In this document: in pieces, positions 8,501 through 14,451 of the stretch
Position numbering within the stretch: position 1 is the first letter of the stretch
Layout: each line of letters starts with the position of its first letter
From: an uncultured Succinivibrio sp.
GTDB lineage: Bacteria; Pseudomonadota; Gammaproteobacteria; Enterobacterales; Succinivibrionaceae
Assembly: GCA_900767695.1 (NCBI GenBank)
Contig: CAAGAC010000128.1
Span: forward strand, 1 to 15,782
Reading direction: 5' to 3'
Length of the DNA stretch: 15,782 nucleotides
Position numbers and translations under genes: made by a program
Notes under the pieces: generated by a model
What the model saw: the letters and a program-made list of their open reading frames with translations, nothing else
Database searches by the model: none
Told to the model about the DNA's origin: nothing

Positions 8501-9033
8501 GCTACAACCGCTCGCTGGTGCGCGCCATCTACGAGGTGGCCACGCGCGATCCAGTGACCGGGCTTCCCGGGCGCAAGTACATGGAGGCATGCCTCGACTC
8601 GGCGCTCGAGTCCTACCGGCGCACCGGGCGCATGTTCGCGGTGCTCTTTGCAGACGTCGACGACTTCCACTCGGTCAACAACACCTACGGGCACAAGGCA
8701 GGCGACGCCGTGCTGCACGGCATCGGAGCGGCGCTTCGCAAGCACGGGCGCAAGTCCGACCAGTTCTGCCGCTGGGGCGGCGACGAGTACGTCGGCATCC
8801 TGCAGATCCGCTCGCCGCAGGGGGCCAGCGACGCGGCCGCCCGCTTCATGAGGATTGCCGCCGGGAGCCATGCGGACGCTGGCGGCAGGAAGATCCCCTT
8901 CAAGGTCTCAATCGGCATCGCCCTGCCCCGCGAGGGCGACAGCGCGACCTCCATCCTCGAGCGCGCCGACCGCTGCATGTACATCGCCAAGAAGCGCGGC
9001 CAGGGGCAGATCGAGGTCGACGCGGGAGCCTGA
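5452..9033 (+). CDS. Gene B, C-terminal part: EAL-PAS3-GGDEF*-PAS-GGDEY, continuing after the frameshift
   Basis: This frame opens at a TTG (5452), but similarity to genes A and C begins at 5500. It is best read as the rest of gene B, giving a reconstructed protein of about 1417 aa. In that numbering the EAL domain (about 297-545) keeps E330-A-L, the NLS asparagine, ExTE, DDFGSG, VLKLD, EGVE and QGY. PAS-like regions, a PAS_4-like domain and a second degenerate GGDEF (GTGRF, 1038-1042) follow. The next PAS has cysteines C1165, C1172 and C1185. The last domain has RKSD and then GGDEY (1333-1337), an unusual tyrosine at the fifth position. The frame stays open for more than 1170 codons after the break, with no second lesion, so the shift is recent, is a sequencing error, or is tolerated. 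No convincing ribosome site for separate translation was found. Confidence 0.82.
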   Translation: MRSARGRSERSCASTPSAIDASVGACILDDPFADAETSCNRAKIASDYNRRHDGMYFSVFTPQMEKELEISEYVASSIDEAVSRGWIKVYYQPIIRALTGQICSMEALARWDDPVRGLLPPSQFIGPLEDARLIWKLDLCVIRQAAANIALRERQGLPEIPVSLNLSRMDFIACDIFREIEDLARQLDIPRRMLRIEITERVMTSREGPVLKAIESFRKAGYELWMDDFGSGYSTLNLLKDISFDVLKLDKAFLRIASPRSRAIISSLVTMDKRIGNLTLAEGVETAEQAEFLRSAGCGMLQGYFYGKPQPFDEALASCIRSGISVEGARRKAYYDALGGVDFSKGIAFAIVELKAGADFRILFMNGHGLRQARLDGFPGIAAMEAAANDRSSALYRDLKKAAVAARRSGRKGELVAEFQGTRRLLRYKLISRCGDDLLFEVDIHDASRLGASSMSPLLCLRSFYVGLYSIDLSSFTIASCQYADATDEAQVSVALGFEDGTGKGLLPEIFPIDRKRFVSFIDPQTMPWRLDCSKTGMLRGIFRTRDGAGRFSWMSHRIMRVNGAPGDRVIYGIRLMDVGTTKDEIELLCSDAYGQLTERAQASGDKAALWENLLLSSPLPIFWKDKDRRFLGASRRFLDYFGFSSQSEIVGRTDDDMRWHPGNGPYRSDEEEILRTGDMHVGVPGKCIARGISHSILATKWPTYRNGKVSGLMGYFLDEDMVSYFAAGGKASSAKLDPETGLPMVESFLDDLARYEDDCRLHGRKFGIVIVQVSEFKRIHSCLGPEAMLAAVRECAAAIRRGAGSAASCSRLGTGRFAVIAECANDGGAALIAERIQSEVSAICKAGGADTTLFAKCIVIPPGRSETFRRRILESVVDTASDPGSAPPEAFADSRIMRALMDDIPVGCMIIRPDRTVIFWNREAQRLLGYSPEEMIGRKCSQMPFGCAIANGAAIQSESCPALCAFSSGRPRTVEIFLKSRDGQEVLVRSTLVPVKDPGGGKPEIAAFFTALADRRYNRSLVRAIYEVATRDPVTGLPGRKYMEACLDSALESYRRTGRMFAVLFADVDDFHSVNNTYGHKAGDAVLHGIGAALRKHGRKSDQFCRWGGDEYVGILQIRSPQGASDAAARFMRIAAGSHADAGGRKIPFKVSIGIALPREGDSATSILERADRCMYIAKKRGQGQIEVDAGA
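5496..5510 (+). other. Frameshift junction in gene B
   Basis: The upstream frame reads GCC CAG CGC CAT TGA. The paralogue-like frame resumes at AGC (5500), giving S-A-I-D as in gene C. Relative to A and C, two bases are missing (or one is extra) at 5498-5499, in a CCC run. The stop is TGAC, a weak termination context, but CAT is not a known slippery codon. Confidence 0.75.
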
Positions 9034-9036
9034 CAA

Positions 9037-9069
9037 GCGGGGCGGGCGGGCTCTGCCGTCCCGCCCCGC
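9037..9069 (+). terminator. Hairpin after gene B
   Basis: GCGGGGCGGG (9037-9046) pairs perfectly with CCCGCCCCGC (9060-9069). A further CGG/CCG pairing lies inside, with one bulged T. It starts 3 bases after the stop and is followed by a pyrimidine-rich tract (CCTCTCCTTTCC) rather than pure T. Confidence 0.65.
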
Positions 9070-9110
9070 CCTCTCCTTTCCAAGACTCTGGATTTTCCCA
9101 GCTTTAAGGC

Positions 9111-9128
9111 AATATTGGAGAATATTGG
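9111..9128. repeat. Tandem AATATTGG repeat, 10-bp period
   Basis: AATATTGG occurs at 9111-9118 and 9121-9128, so the two copies lie on the same face of the helix. Each contains the palindrome AATATT. It lies about 240 bases before gene C. Confidence 0.5.
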
Positions 9129-9216
9129 TCAGAGTGCCCATAAAGCCGCTCTGAATTTGTCTTTTAAGCTCAAGCTGTTATTTCCGGCTCCTCCCGGCTT
9201 TTCCATCCTGCGGCGC

Positions 9217-9274
9217 TTTTGCAGTACTCCCTGGTGCAAAAAACGTGGCATATGGCATGATGCGCTCCTATATT
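9217..9274 (+). promoter_or_regulatory. Putative promoter/operator of gene C
   Basis: A 7-bp dyad, TTTTGCA (9217-9223) and TGCAAAA (9235-9241), has an 11-base spacer. It precedes TATATT (9269-9274), which matches the -10 consensus at 5 of 6. GTGGCA (9245-9250) is a weak -35 at 18 bp. CCTATATT resembles CCTAATATT of genes A and B, and TTTTGCA resembles their box 1. This would give a leader of about 85 nt. Confidence 0.4.
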
Positions 9275-9316
9275 CTGAGAAAAACAGGAATCAAGCGCCA
9301 TGACGGGCAGCGCTTC

Positions 9317-9337
9317 CCCTCGCGCAGGGCGCGAGGG
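9317..9337 (+). other. Leader hairpin of gene C
   Basis: CCCTCGCG and CGCGAGGG form a perfect 8-bp stem with a 5-nt loop (CAGGG), 27 bases before the ATG. It is placed like the gene B leader hairpin but has an unrelated sequence. Confidence 0.4.
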
Positions 9338-9352
9338 CTTGCGCCCCATGGC

Positions 9353-9356
9353 GGAG
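9353..9356 (+). promoter_or_regulatory. Ribosome binding site of gene C
   Basis: GGAG lies 8 bases before the ATG at 9365. It favours this start over the in-frame GTG 40 codons upstream. Confidence 0.65.
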
Positions 9357-9364
9357 AGACCAAC

Positions 9365-12300
9365 ATGTCCGAACCCAAGAACAAAGCCTCGGATGATGAT
9401 CTGAGGAGCGTCCTCAACGTCCTTCCCGAGGCGGTATGCGCCTTCAAGCCCGGCAATGGCGATGGCGCGCCCTTCCTTGTAAACAGCGCCTGCCTCCGGA
9501 AGATGGAGGCATCAAGCGAGCGCGAGCTTCTTGAAAAGTGCGGCGGCAGCCTCCTTGGCATCATCCACCCCGGGGATCGCGATCGCGCCAGGCAGGCGTG
9601 CGCCAGGGCCCTTGAAGGAGGCAGGCAGGAGAGCTTCGACTGCCGCGTGCTCACGGTCAGGGGCAGCGTGCTGATGGTGCGCATGCTCGCGCGCAGGGTG
9701 CGCGCCAGCGACGGGCAGGATCTGTGCGTCCTCGCCTGGCTCGATCTTGGGGACGAGCTTCTTGCAAGGCCCGGGATTGAGACGGACCGCCTCACCGGCC
9801 TTCTCACGATGCACTCCTTCATGAAGGTCATGGAGGAGCGCCGCCGGAGCCACCCGGGGAGCCTCGCTGTGCTCTACATCGACATCGTGAACTTCCGCTC
9901 GCTGAACCTGCGCGACGGCGTCTCCGCAGGCGACGGCTTTCTGAAGTCTTTTGGCAGCAGCCTGCAGCTTGCCCTCGATGACGGCATCGCCGCCCGCTTC
10001 GATGCAGACCATTTCGCGGCGCTCGTCCCGTCGCGCGGCATCGAGGAGCGCGCAGCCCAGGTGCGCGCCATAGCGCGCCGCTTCTCCTCAAGCGCCATCG
10101 ACGCGGCCGTCGGCGCCTGCGTCTGGGACGACGCCCTGGTGAGCGCCGAGCAGGCGTGCAGCCGCGCGAAGATGGCCGCGGACGAGTGCCGCAGGCACGA
10201 GAACACCTTCTTCCTCCGCTTCACCCCCCAGATGGGCAGGAGGCTCGAGGTCGCCGAGTACGTGGCCTCCAGCATCGATCAGGCCATCTCGCGCGGCTGG
10301 ATCAAGGTCTACTACCAGCCGATCATCCGCTCGCTCACGGGGCAGCTCTCAGGCTTCGAGGCGCTCGCCCGCTGGGACGATCCCGCCCGCGGGCTCCTGC
10401 CGCCGATGGACTTCATCGGCCCCCTGGAGGATGCCCAGCAGATCTGGAAGCTGGACTTGTACGTCATCCGACAGGTCATCTCCAGGATCTCGAGGCGCGA
10501 GCGCGAGGGACTGCCCGAGATCCCGGTCTCGGTGAACCTCTCGCGCATCGACTTCCTGCACTGCGACATCTTCAGGGAGGTGGAGTCGCTCGTGGACGAG
10601 CTCGACATTCCAAGGCGCTTGCTCCGCATCGAGATCACCGAGAGCGTGATGACCTCGCGCGAGGAGCTGGTGCGAAAGGCCATGGATTCCTTCAAGTCCG
10701 CAGGCTACGAGCTGTGGATGGACGACTTCGGCAGCGGCTACTCGACTCTGAACCTTCTAAAGGACTGCAAGTTCGACCTCCTGAAGCTCGACATGGCTTT
10801 CCTCAAGAGCGACTCGCCGCGCTCGCGCGCGATCATCTCCTCGGTGATCGCGATGGACAAGCAGATCGGCAACCGCACGCTCGCCGAGGGCGTCGAGACT
10901 GCCGAGCAGGCCGATTTCCTGCGCAGCTCGGGCTGCGAGATGATGCAGGGCTACCTCTTTGGCAGGCCCCTGCCCTTCGATGAGTCGCTCAAGGCCTGCG
11001 AGGAGAAGGGGATCGGCATAGAGGAGGCGCGGCGCAAGCCCTACTACGACGCCCTGGGCAGGGTCGACTTCATGAAGGGTACCCCGCTGTTCATCATCGA
11101 GCAGCGCGGCGGGTCCTTCCGCGTGCTCTTCATGAACGAGGCCTGCTGCCGCCAGGCCGCGGAGGACGGGATCCGCGGCGCCGATGCCGCGGAGGCCCTG
11201 GCAAACGCCAGGGGCACCGCGCTAAACCGCGATCTTTTAAAGGCGGCCGCGCTTGCAGTGCGCACCGGCAGGGTCGAGAACGTGCTTGGCAAGGTCAACG
11301 GCCTCTCGAGGATCTTCCGCTTCATGCTCCTGAGCCGCTGCGACGACGACTCTCTCTTCGAGGTGAGCGTCTACGACTCGACGAGGATCGAGCAGGAGTT
11401 CCAAGGCAGCCTTTCCTCGCTCGTGAACCTGCGCTTCTTCTACACCGGGCTCTACGACATCGACCTTGAAAGCGGTACCGTGAGGAGCTGCCTGTACGCC
11501 GACGACTCCGAGGACGCGCCTGCCGTGCCGATCGCCTCGCCAGGCGGCGATCCCGCCGACGTCCTGCCCGGGATCTTCCCGGCAGACCGCCAGCGCTACC
11601 TCGCCTTCATCGACCCCAGGACCCTGCCCGAGCGCCTTGATCGCGACAAGCATGGCCTGGTGCGCGGGATCTTCCGCACGAGGGACGAGGACGGCAGCTA
11701 CGCGTGGATGTCCCACCGCATCCTGCGCGTGCCCAACGGCCCGCGCACCAGGGCCATGTACGGCGTGCGCATGATGGACGTGGGCACGGACAGGGACGAG
11801 GCTGCGCTCTTGAACTCGCACGCCTACGGGCCTTTTGCCATAGGACCCGGGGACAAGGACGCGCTCTGGGAGAACCTGATGCTCGGAAGCCCCCTGCCAC
11901 TGTTCTGGAAGGACGACAAGCACCGCTTCCTGGGCGCCAGCCGCTGCTTCCTCGACTACTACGGCTTCAGCTCGCAGAGCGAGATCATCGGCAGGACCGA
12001 CGAGGACATGCGCTGGCATCCTGCCAACGGCCCCTTCCACAACGACGAGGAGGAGATCCTGAGGACCGGCGAGATGCACGAGGGCGTGCCCGGCAAGTGC
12101 ATATCCAAGGGGATCTCCCACAGCATCCTCGCCACCAAGTGGCCGATGTTCAAGAACGGCAAGGTAGCGGGCCTGATGGGCTACTTCCTCGACGAGGAGA
12201 TGGTGCGCGGGCTTGCCGCGGGCGCCAGCGCCGCAGCGTCCAGGCTCGACACCGAGACCGGGCTTCCCACGGTCGAGACCTTCCTCGACGATCTCTCGCG

Positions 12301-13630
12301 CTACGAGTCGGACAACCGCATGCAGGGCCGCAGGTTCGGGATAATCCTCATCAGCGTGGGCGAGTTCAGGCGCATCCTCGCAAGCTTCGGCAAGGAGGCC
12401 ATGCTCGCGGCGGTGCGCGCCTGCGCCGAGGCGGTGAGGCGCGAGGCCGGAGCCGACGCCTCGTGCTGCCGCGTGAGCGCGGGGCAGTTCGCGATAGTGA
12501 GGGAGTGCCAGGGGCGGGAGGAGCTTGAGGCGATCGCCCTCAGGATCCGCTCCAGCATCGGCGCCATCCGCAGGGCCGGCGGGGCCGACTGCACCCTCTT
12601 TGCCAAGGCCGTCGTGGTGCCTCCTGGGCAGTCGGAGAAGTTCAGGACCATGCTCGTCTCGTCGGTAGTCGAGCAGGCCGCAATGCCTGGCGCCGGAGGC
12701 GGCGGGGTGCTGTCAGGCAGCCGCATCATCCAGGCGCTGATGGACGACGTGCCCATAGGCTGCTGCATCCTCCGCCCCGACTGCACGATCACCTACTGGA
12801 ACGCCGAGGCCGGCGAGCTTCTTGGCTACCAGAGCGAGGAGATGGTCGGGCGCAAGTGCACCGAGCTGCCGCTTGGCTGCTCCTACACCAACAGCGAGCC
12901 CATCCCGCGGGGCAAGTGCCCGGCGACGGCCGCGATCGACACGGGGCAGCCCCAGACCACCGAGATGTTCATGACGGGAAAGGACGGCGCGGAAGTGCTC
13001 GTGCGCAGCACCCTGGTGCCGATCAGGGATCCCATGGGCGGCGGCATGGAGGTTGCGGCGCTATTCACGCCGCTCTCCGACCGCCGCTACAACCGCTCGC
13101 TGGTGCGCGCGATCTACGAGGTCGCCACGCGCGACAAGCTGACCGGGCTTCCCGGTCGCAAGTACATGGAGGTCTGCCTAGAGGAGGCTCTGGAGAGCTT
13201 CAGGCGCACCGGGCACAGGTTTGCAGTGATCCTCGCGGACATCGACGATCTGCGCGAGATAAACGAGAGGCTCGGGCGCGAGGCTGGCGACGCGGTGCTC
13301 TCGCAGATAGGCTTGCTTCTGCGCAGGCACGGGCGCAAGAGCGACGTCTTCTGCCGCTGGGGCGGAGACGAGCTGGTGGGCCTCCTGCAGATCCGCTCGC
13401 CTGAAAGCGCCCGCAGTGCCGCCGAGCGCTTCATGAGGATCTCGGGAAGCGGCAGGGCCAGGTTCAGGAGCCACTCCATCGGCTTCTGCTGCTCAATCGG
13501 CATTGCCCTGCCCTCGGAGGGCGACAGCGTGGTCTCGCTCATCGAGCGCGCCGACAGCCTGATGTTCAAGGCAAGGGCGGACAAGGGCATCTGCATCGAG
13601 GAGGAGGTCAAGGACAGGGCCGGGTGCTGA
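9365..13630 (+). CDS. Gene C: multi-PAS bifunctional c-di-GMP synthase/phosphodiesterase with a GGDEL signature
   Basis: This is an intact 1421-aa paralogue of genes A and B. The start was chosen by the ribosome site and by alignment of the N terminus with gene A. Domains by residue: PAS 10-125; degenerate GGDEF 130-280 with DADHF (203-207); EAL 290-540 with E322-A-L, N381, E413, DD 443-444, K464, E498/E501 and Q518; PAS-like 550-665 and 670-796; PAS_4-like 824-938; degenerate GGDEF 953-1080 with SAGQF (1028-1032); PAS 1110-1230 with C1155, C1162 and C1175; GGDEF 1246-1405. The last has the metal aspartate D1282, RKSD (1314-1317) and GGDEL (1323-1327), so leucine replaces the usual phenylalanine. 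Soluble and cytosolic by appearance. The EAL half should be active from its residues. The cyclase half probably is, but the leucine makes this less certain. Confidence 0.92.
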   Translation: MSEPKNKASDDDLRSVLNVLPEAVCAFKPGNGDGAPFLVNSACLRKMEASSERELLEKCGGSLLGIIHPGDRDRARQACARALEGGRQESFDCRVLTVRGSVLMVRMLARRVRASDGQDLCVLAWLDLGDELLARPGIETDRLTGLLTMHSFMKVMEERRRSHPGSLAVLYIDIVNFRSLNLRDGVSAGDGFLKSFGSSLQLALDDGIAARFDADHFAALVPSRGIEERAAQVRAIARRFSSSAIDAAVGACVWDDALVSAEQACSRAKMAADECRRHENTFFLRFTPQMGRRLEVAEYVASSIDQAISRGWIKVYYQPIIRSLTGQLSGFEALARWDDPARGLLPPMDFIGPLEDAQQIWKLDLYVIRQVISRISRREREGLPEIPVSVNLSRIDFLHCDIFREVESLVDELDIPRRLLRIEITESVMTSREELVRKAMDSFKSAGYELWMDDFGSGYSTLNLLKDCKFDLLKLDMAFLKSDSPRSRAIISSVIAMDKQIGNRTLAEGVETAEQADFLRSSGCEMMQGYLFGRPLPFDESLKACEEKGIGIEEARRKPYYDALGRVDFMKGTPLFIIEQRGGSFRVLFMNEACCRQAAEDGIRGADAAEALANARGTALNRDLLKAAALAVRTGRVENVLGKVNGLSRIFRFMLLSRCDDDSLFEVSVYDSTRIEQEFQGSLSSLVNLRFFYTGLYDIDLESGTVRSCLYADDSEDAPAVPIASPGGDPADVLPGIFPADRQRYLAFIDPRTLPERLDRDKHGLVRGIFRTRDEDGSYAWMSHRILRVPNGPRTRAMYGVRMMDVGTDRDEAALLNSHAYGPFAIGPGDKDALWENLMLGSPLPLFWKDDKHRFLGASRCFLDYYGFSSQSEIIGRTDEDMRWHPANGPFHNDEEEILRTGEMHEGVPGKCISKGISHSILATKWPMFKNGKVAGLMGYFLDEEMVRGLAAGASAAASRLDTETGLPTVETFLDDLSRYESDNRMQGRRFGIILISVGEFRRILASFGKEAMLAAVRACAEAVRREAGADASCCRVSAGQFAIVRECQGREELEAIALRIRSSIGAIRRAGGADCTLFAKAVVVPPGQSEKFRTMLVSSVVEQAAMPGAGGGGVLSGSRIIQALMDDVPIGCCILRPDCTITYWNAEAGELLGYQSEEMVGRKCTELPLGCSYTNSEPIPRGKCPATAAIDTGQPQTTEMFMTGKDGAEVLVRSTLVPIRDPMGGGMEVAALFTPLSDRRYNRSLVRAIYEVATRDKLTGLPGRKYMEVCLEEALESFRRTGHRFAVILADIDDLREINERLGREAGDAVLSQIGLLLRRHGRKSDVFCRWGGDELVGLLQIRSPESARSAAERFMRISGSGRARFRSHSIGFCCSIGIALPSEGDSVVSLIERADSLMFKARADKGICIEEEVKDRAGC

Positions 13631-13635
13631 GAGTT

Positions 13636-13662
13636 GAAGGCGGCGGGAGAGCCGCCGCCTTC
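13636..13662 (+). terminator. Hairpin after gene C
   Basis: GAAGGCGGCGG (13636-13646) and CCGCCGCCTTC (13652-13662) form a perfect 11-bp stem with a GAGAG loop, 5 bases after the stop. No T-tract follows. It separates gene C from the small gene downstream. Confidence 0.65.
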
Positions 13663-13728
13663 CTGATGTGACTTGCTGACAGGCGCAGCGGCTCTTGCCA
13701 ATGCACATTGAGCGCTGATATGAAGAAG

Positions 13729-13734
13729 AGGAGG
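13729..13734 (+). promoter_or_regulatory. Ribosome binding site of the 102-aa gene
   Basis: AGGAGG lies 8 bases before the ATG at 13743. It is the strongest Shine-Dalgarno on the + strand of the window and supports this small gene being real. Confidence 0.8.
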
Positions 13735-13742
13735 CTGAAGAC

Positions 13743-14051
13743 ATGCATGAGAGGCCGGATCTCGTTCCCAAGGCACTCATCCCGGATGAATTGAGGCAAG
13801 GCGCGATCGCCAACTGGAACGGCCACGCCGGGCGCTTTTCGGTCTACCGCATCACCGGCTACCAGCACCGCGACGGCGCAAGGCCCAAGGAGTTACGTGA
13901 GACGCTAGGCTCAATTGGCTTTGACGAGCACTCGGGCCAGTGGAAGTTCAAATACGGCAGGAGCTATCTTGTTGCTCTTAGGATCAAGGCTCTTGAAGAG
14001 CAGACGCGAAAGCTTCAAGCAGAGCTTGATCAGACCATGAGGAAGCACTAG
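13743..14051 (+). CDS. Hypothetical protein, 102 aa
   Basis: I do not recognise this protein. It is small, soluble-looking and mixed in charge, with no signal peptide or membrane helix. Residues 20-75 look like a compact domain with several aromatics (NWNGHAGRFSVYRITGY, then SGQWKFKYGRSYLVALRIK). The last 25 or so residues (RIKALEEQTRKLQAELDQ) have heptad character and probably form a helix or short coiled coil. That would fit an oligomerising or nucleic-acid-binding small protein, but this is inference. It follows gene C by 112 bases, after gene C's hairpin, so it is probably not simply read through from the c-di-GMP genes. The excellent ribosome site and GC-rich codons support expression. 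Confidence 0.75.
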   Translation: MHERPDLVPKALIPDELRQGAIANWNGHAGRFSVYRITGYQHRDGARPKELRETLGSIGFDEHSGQWKFKYGRSYLVALRIKALEEQTRKLQAELDQTMRKH

Positions 14052-14121
14052 CAGAACGGCTGATTGCATCGCCCTGCGCCTGCGTCGGTCTCTCGCTGGG
14101 TTGAATGGCTGTTTTTATAGC

Positions 14122-14143
14122 ATTTTTGATCGGGTTCAAAAAT
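14122..14143. other. AT-rich inverted repeat
   Basis: ATTTTTGA and TCAAAAAT form a perfect 8-bp stem with the loop TCGGGT. It may mark a weak terminator of the 102-aa gene or an operator. CTTCTTGATC follows rather than a pure T-tract. Confidence 0.35.
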
Positions 14144-14147
14144 CTTC

Positions 14148-14178
14148 TTGATCTATTTAACCAAAAGATAGCTATAAT
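14148..14178 (+). promoter_or_regulatory. Putative sigma-70 promoter
   Basis: TATAAT (14173-14178) is a perfect -10. TTGATC (14148-14153) matches the -35 at 4 of 6 but with a long 19-bp spacer. No + strand protein gene follows, so it could drive a small RNA. Confidence 0.35.
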
Positions 14179-14184
14179 GACCAT

Positions 14185-14298
14185 ATCGAGCGACACTCCT
14201 ATATTTTAGTATCCAATAGCTCGACCGATTTGCCCGCTTCTCCGCTTCTGCTTTTTTTTTACCTCCTATATAGCATCCGGTCAGCGGGCATCCTTTTT
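14185..14298 (+). ncRNA. Candidate small structured RNA
   Basis: Downstream of the perfect TATAAT lie several pairable segments: TCGAGC (14186-14191) with GCTCGA (14219-14224); TGCCCGCT (14231-14238) with AGCGGGCA (14283-14290); and GACCG (14223-14227) with CGGTC (14278-14282). The last two could form a pseudoknot. TCC and five T (14294-14298) follow, like a terminator tail. This is a speculative assembly of weak signals with no recognised RNA family. Confidence 0.22.
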
Positions 14299-14451
14299 CT
14301 AGCCTTGCAATGATCTCTTTTTTAACAAGCACTTGCGCTGGCATCGAACGGCCGTCCCCTTCCGGCGCGGCGTCCTGAATATGCGGTGACAGTGAGAATT
14401 AGGCTGCCATGTCCTGATGTCATGGCGCAAGGCCGTGAAGGACAGGGGGCT

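Larger units (their letters stand above)
9070..9364 (+). other. Intergenic region B-C
   Basis: No gene is supported here. It contains a tandem AATATTGG repeat with a 10-bp period (9111-9128), a TTTTGCA/TGCAAAA dyad (9217-9241), a possible -10 (9269-9274) and a leader hairpin (9317-9337). The gene C frame can be extended back to a GTG at 9245, but that would overlap these elements. Confidence 0.6.

Noticed and set aside
9246..9265. Sigma-54 promoter (TGGCA...TGC) upstream of gene C
   Set aside because: The GG and GC elements are not separated by the required 10 bases.
9245..9364. N-terminal extension of gene C from a GTG at 9245
   Set aside because: The extension covers the putative promoter and leader hairpin, and alignment with gene A begins at the ATG 9365, which has its own GGAG.
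14122..14160. tRNA T-arm-like GGGTTCAAAAATC
   Set aside because: No acceptor, D or anticodon arms can be built around it. It belongs to the AT-rich hairpin.
14153..14344. 63-codon - strand frame in the AT-rich intergenic region
   Set aside because: It has only a weak, distant purine-rich stretch upstream, rare codons, an AAA run from the T-tract, and no recognised features. It could be a small gene, but the evidence is too thin.
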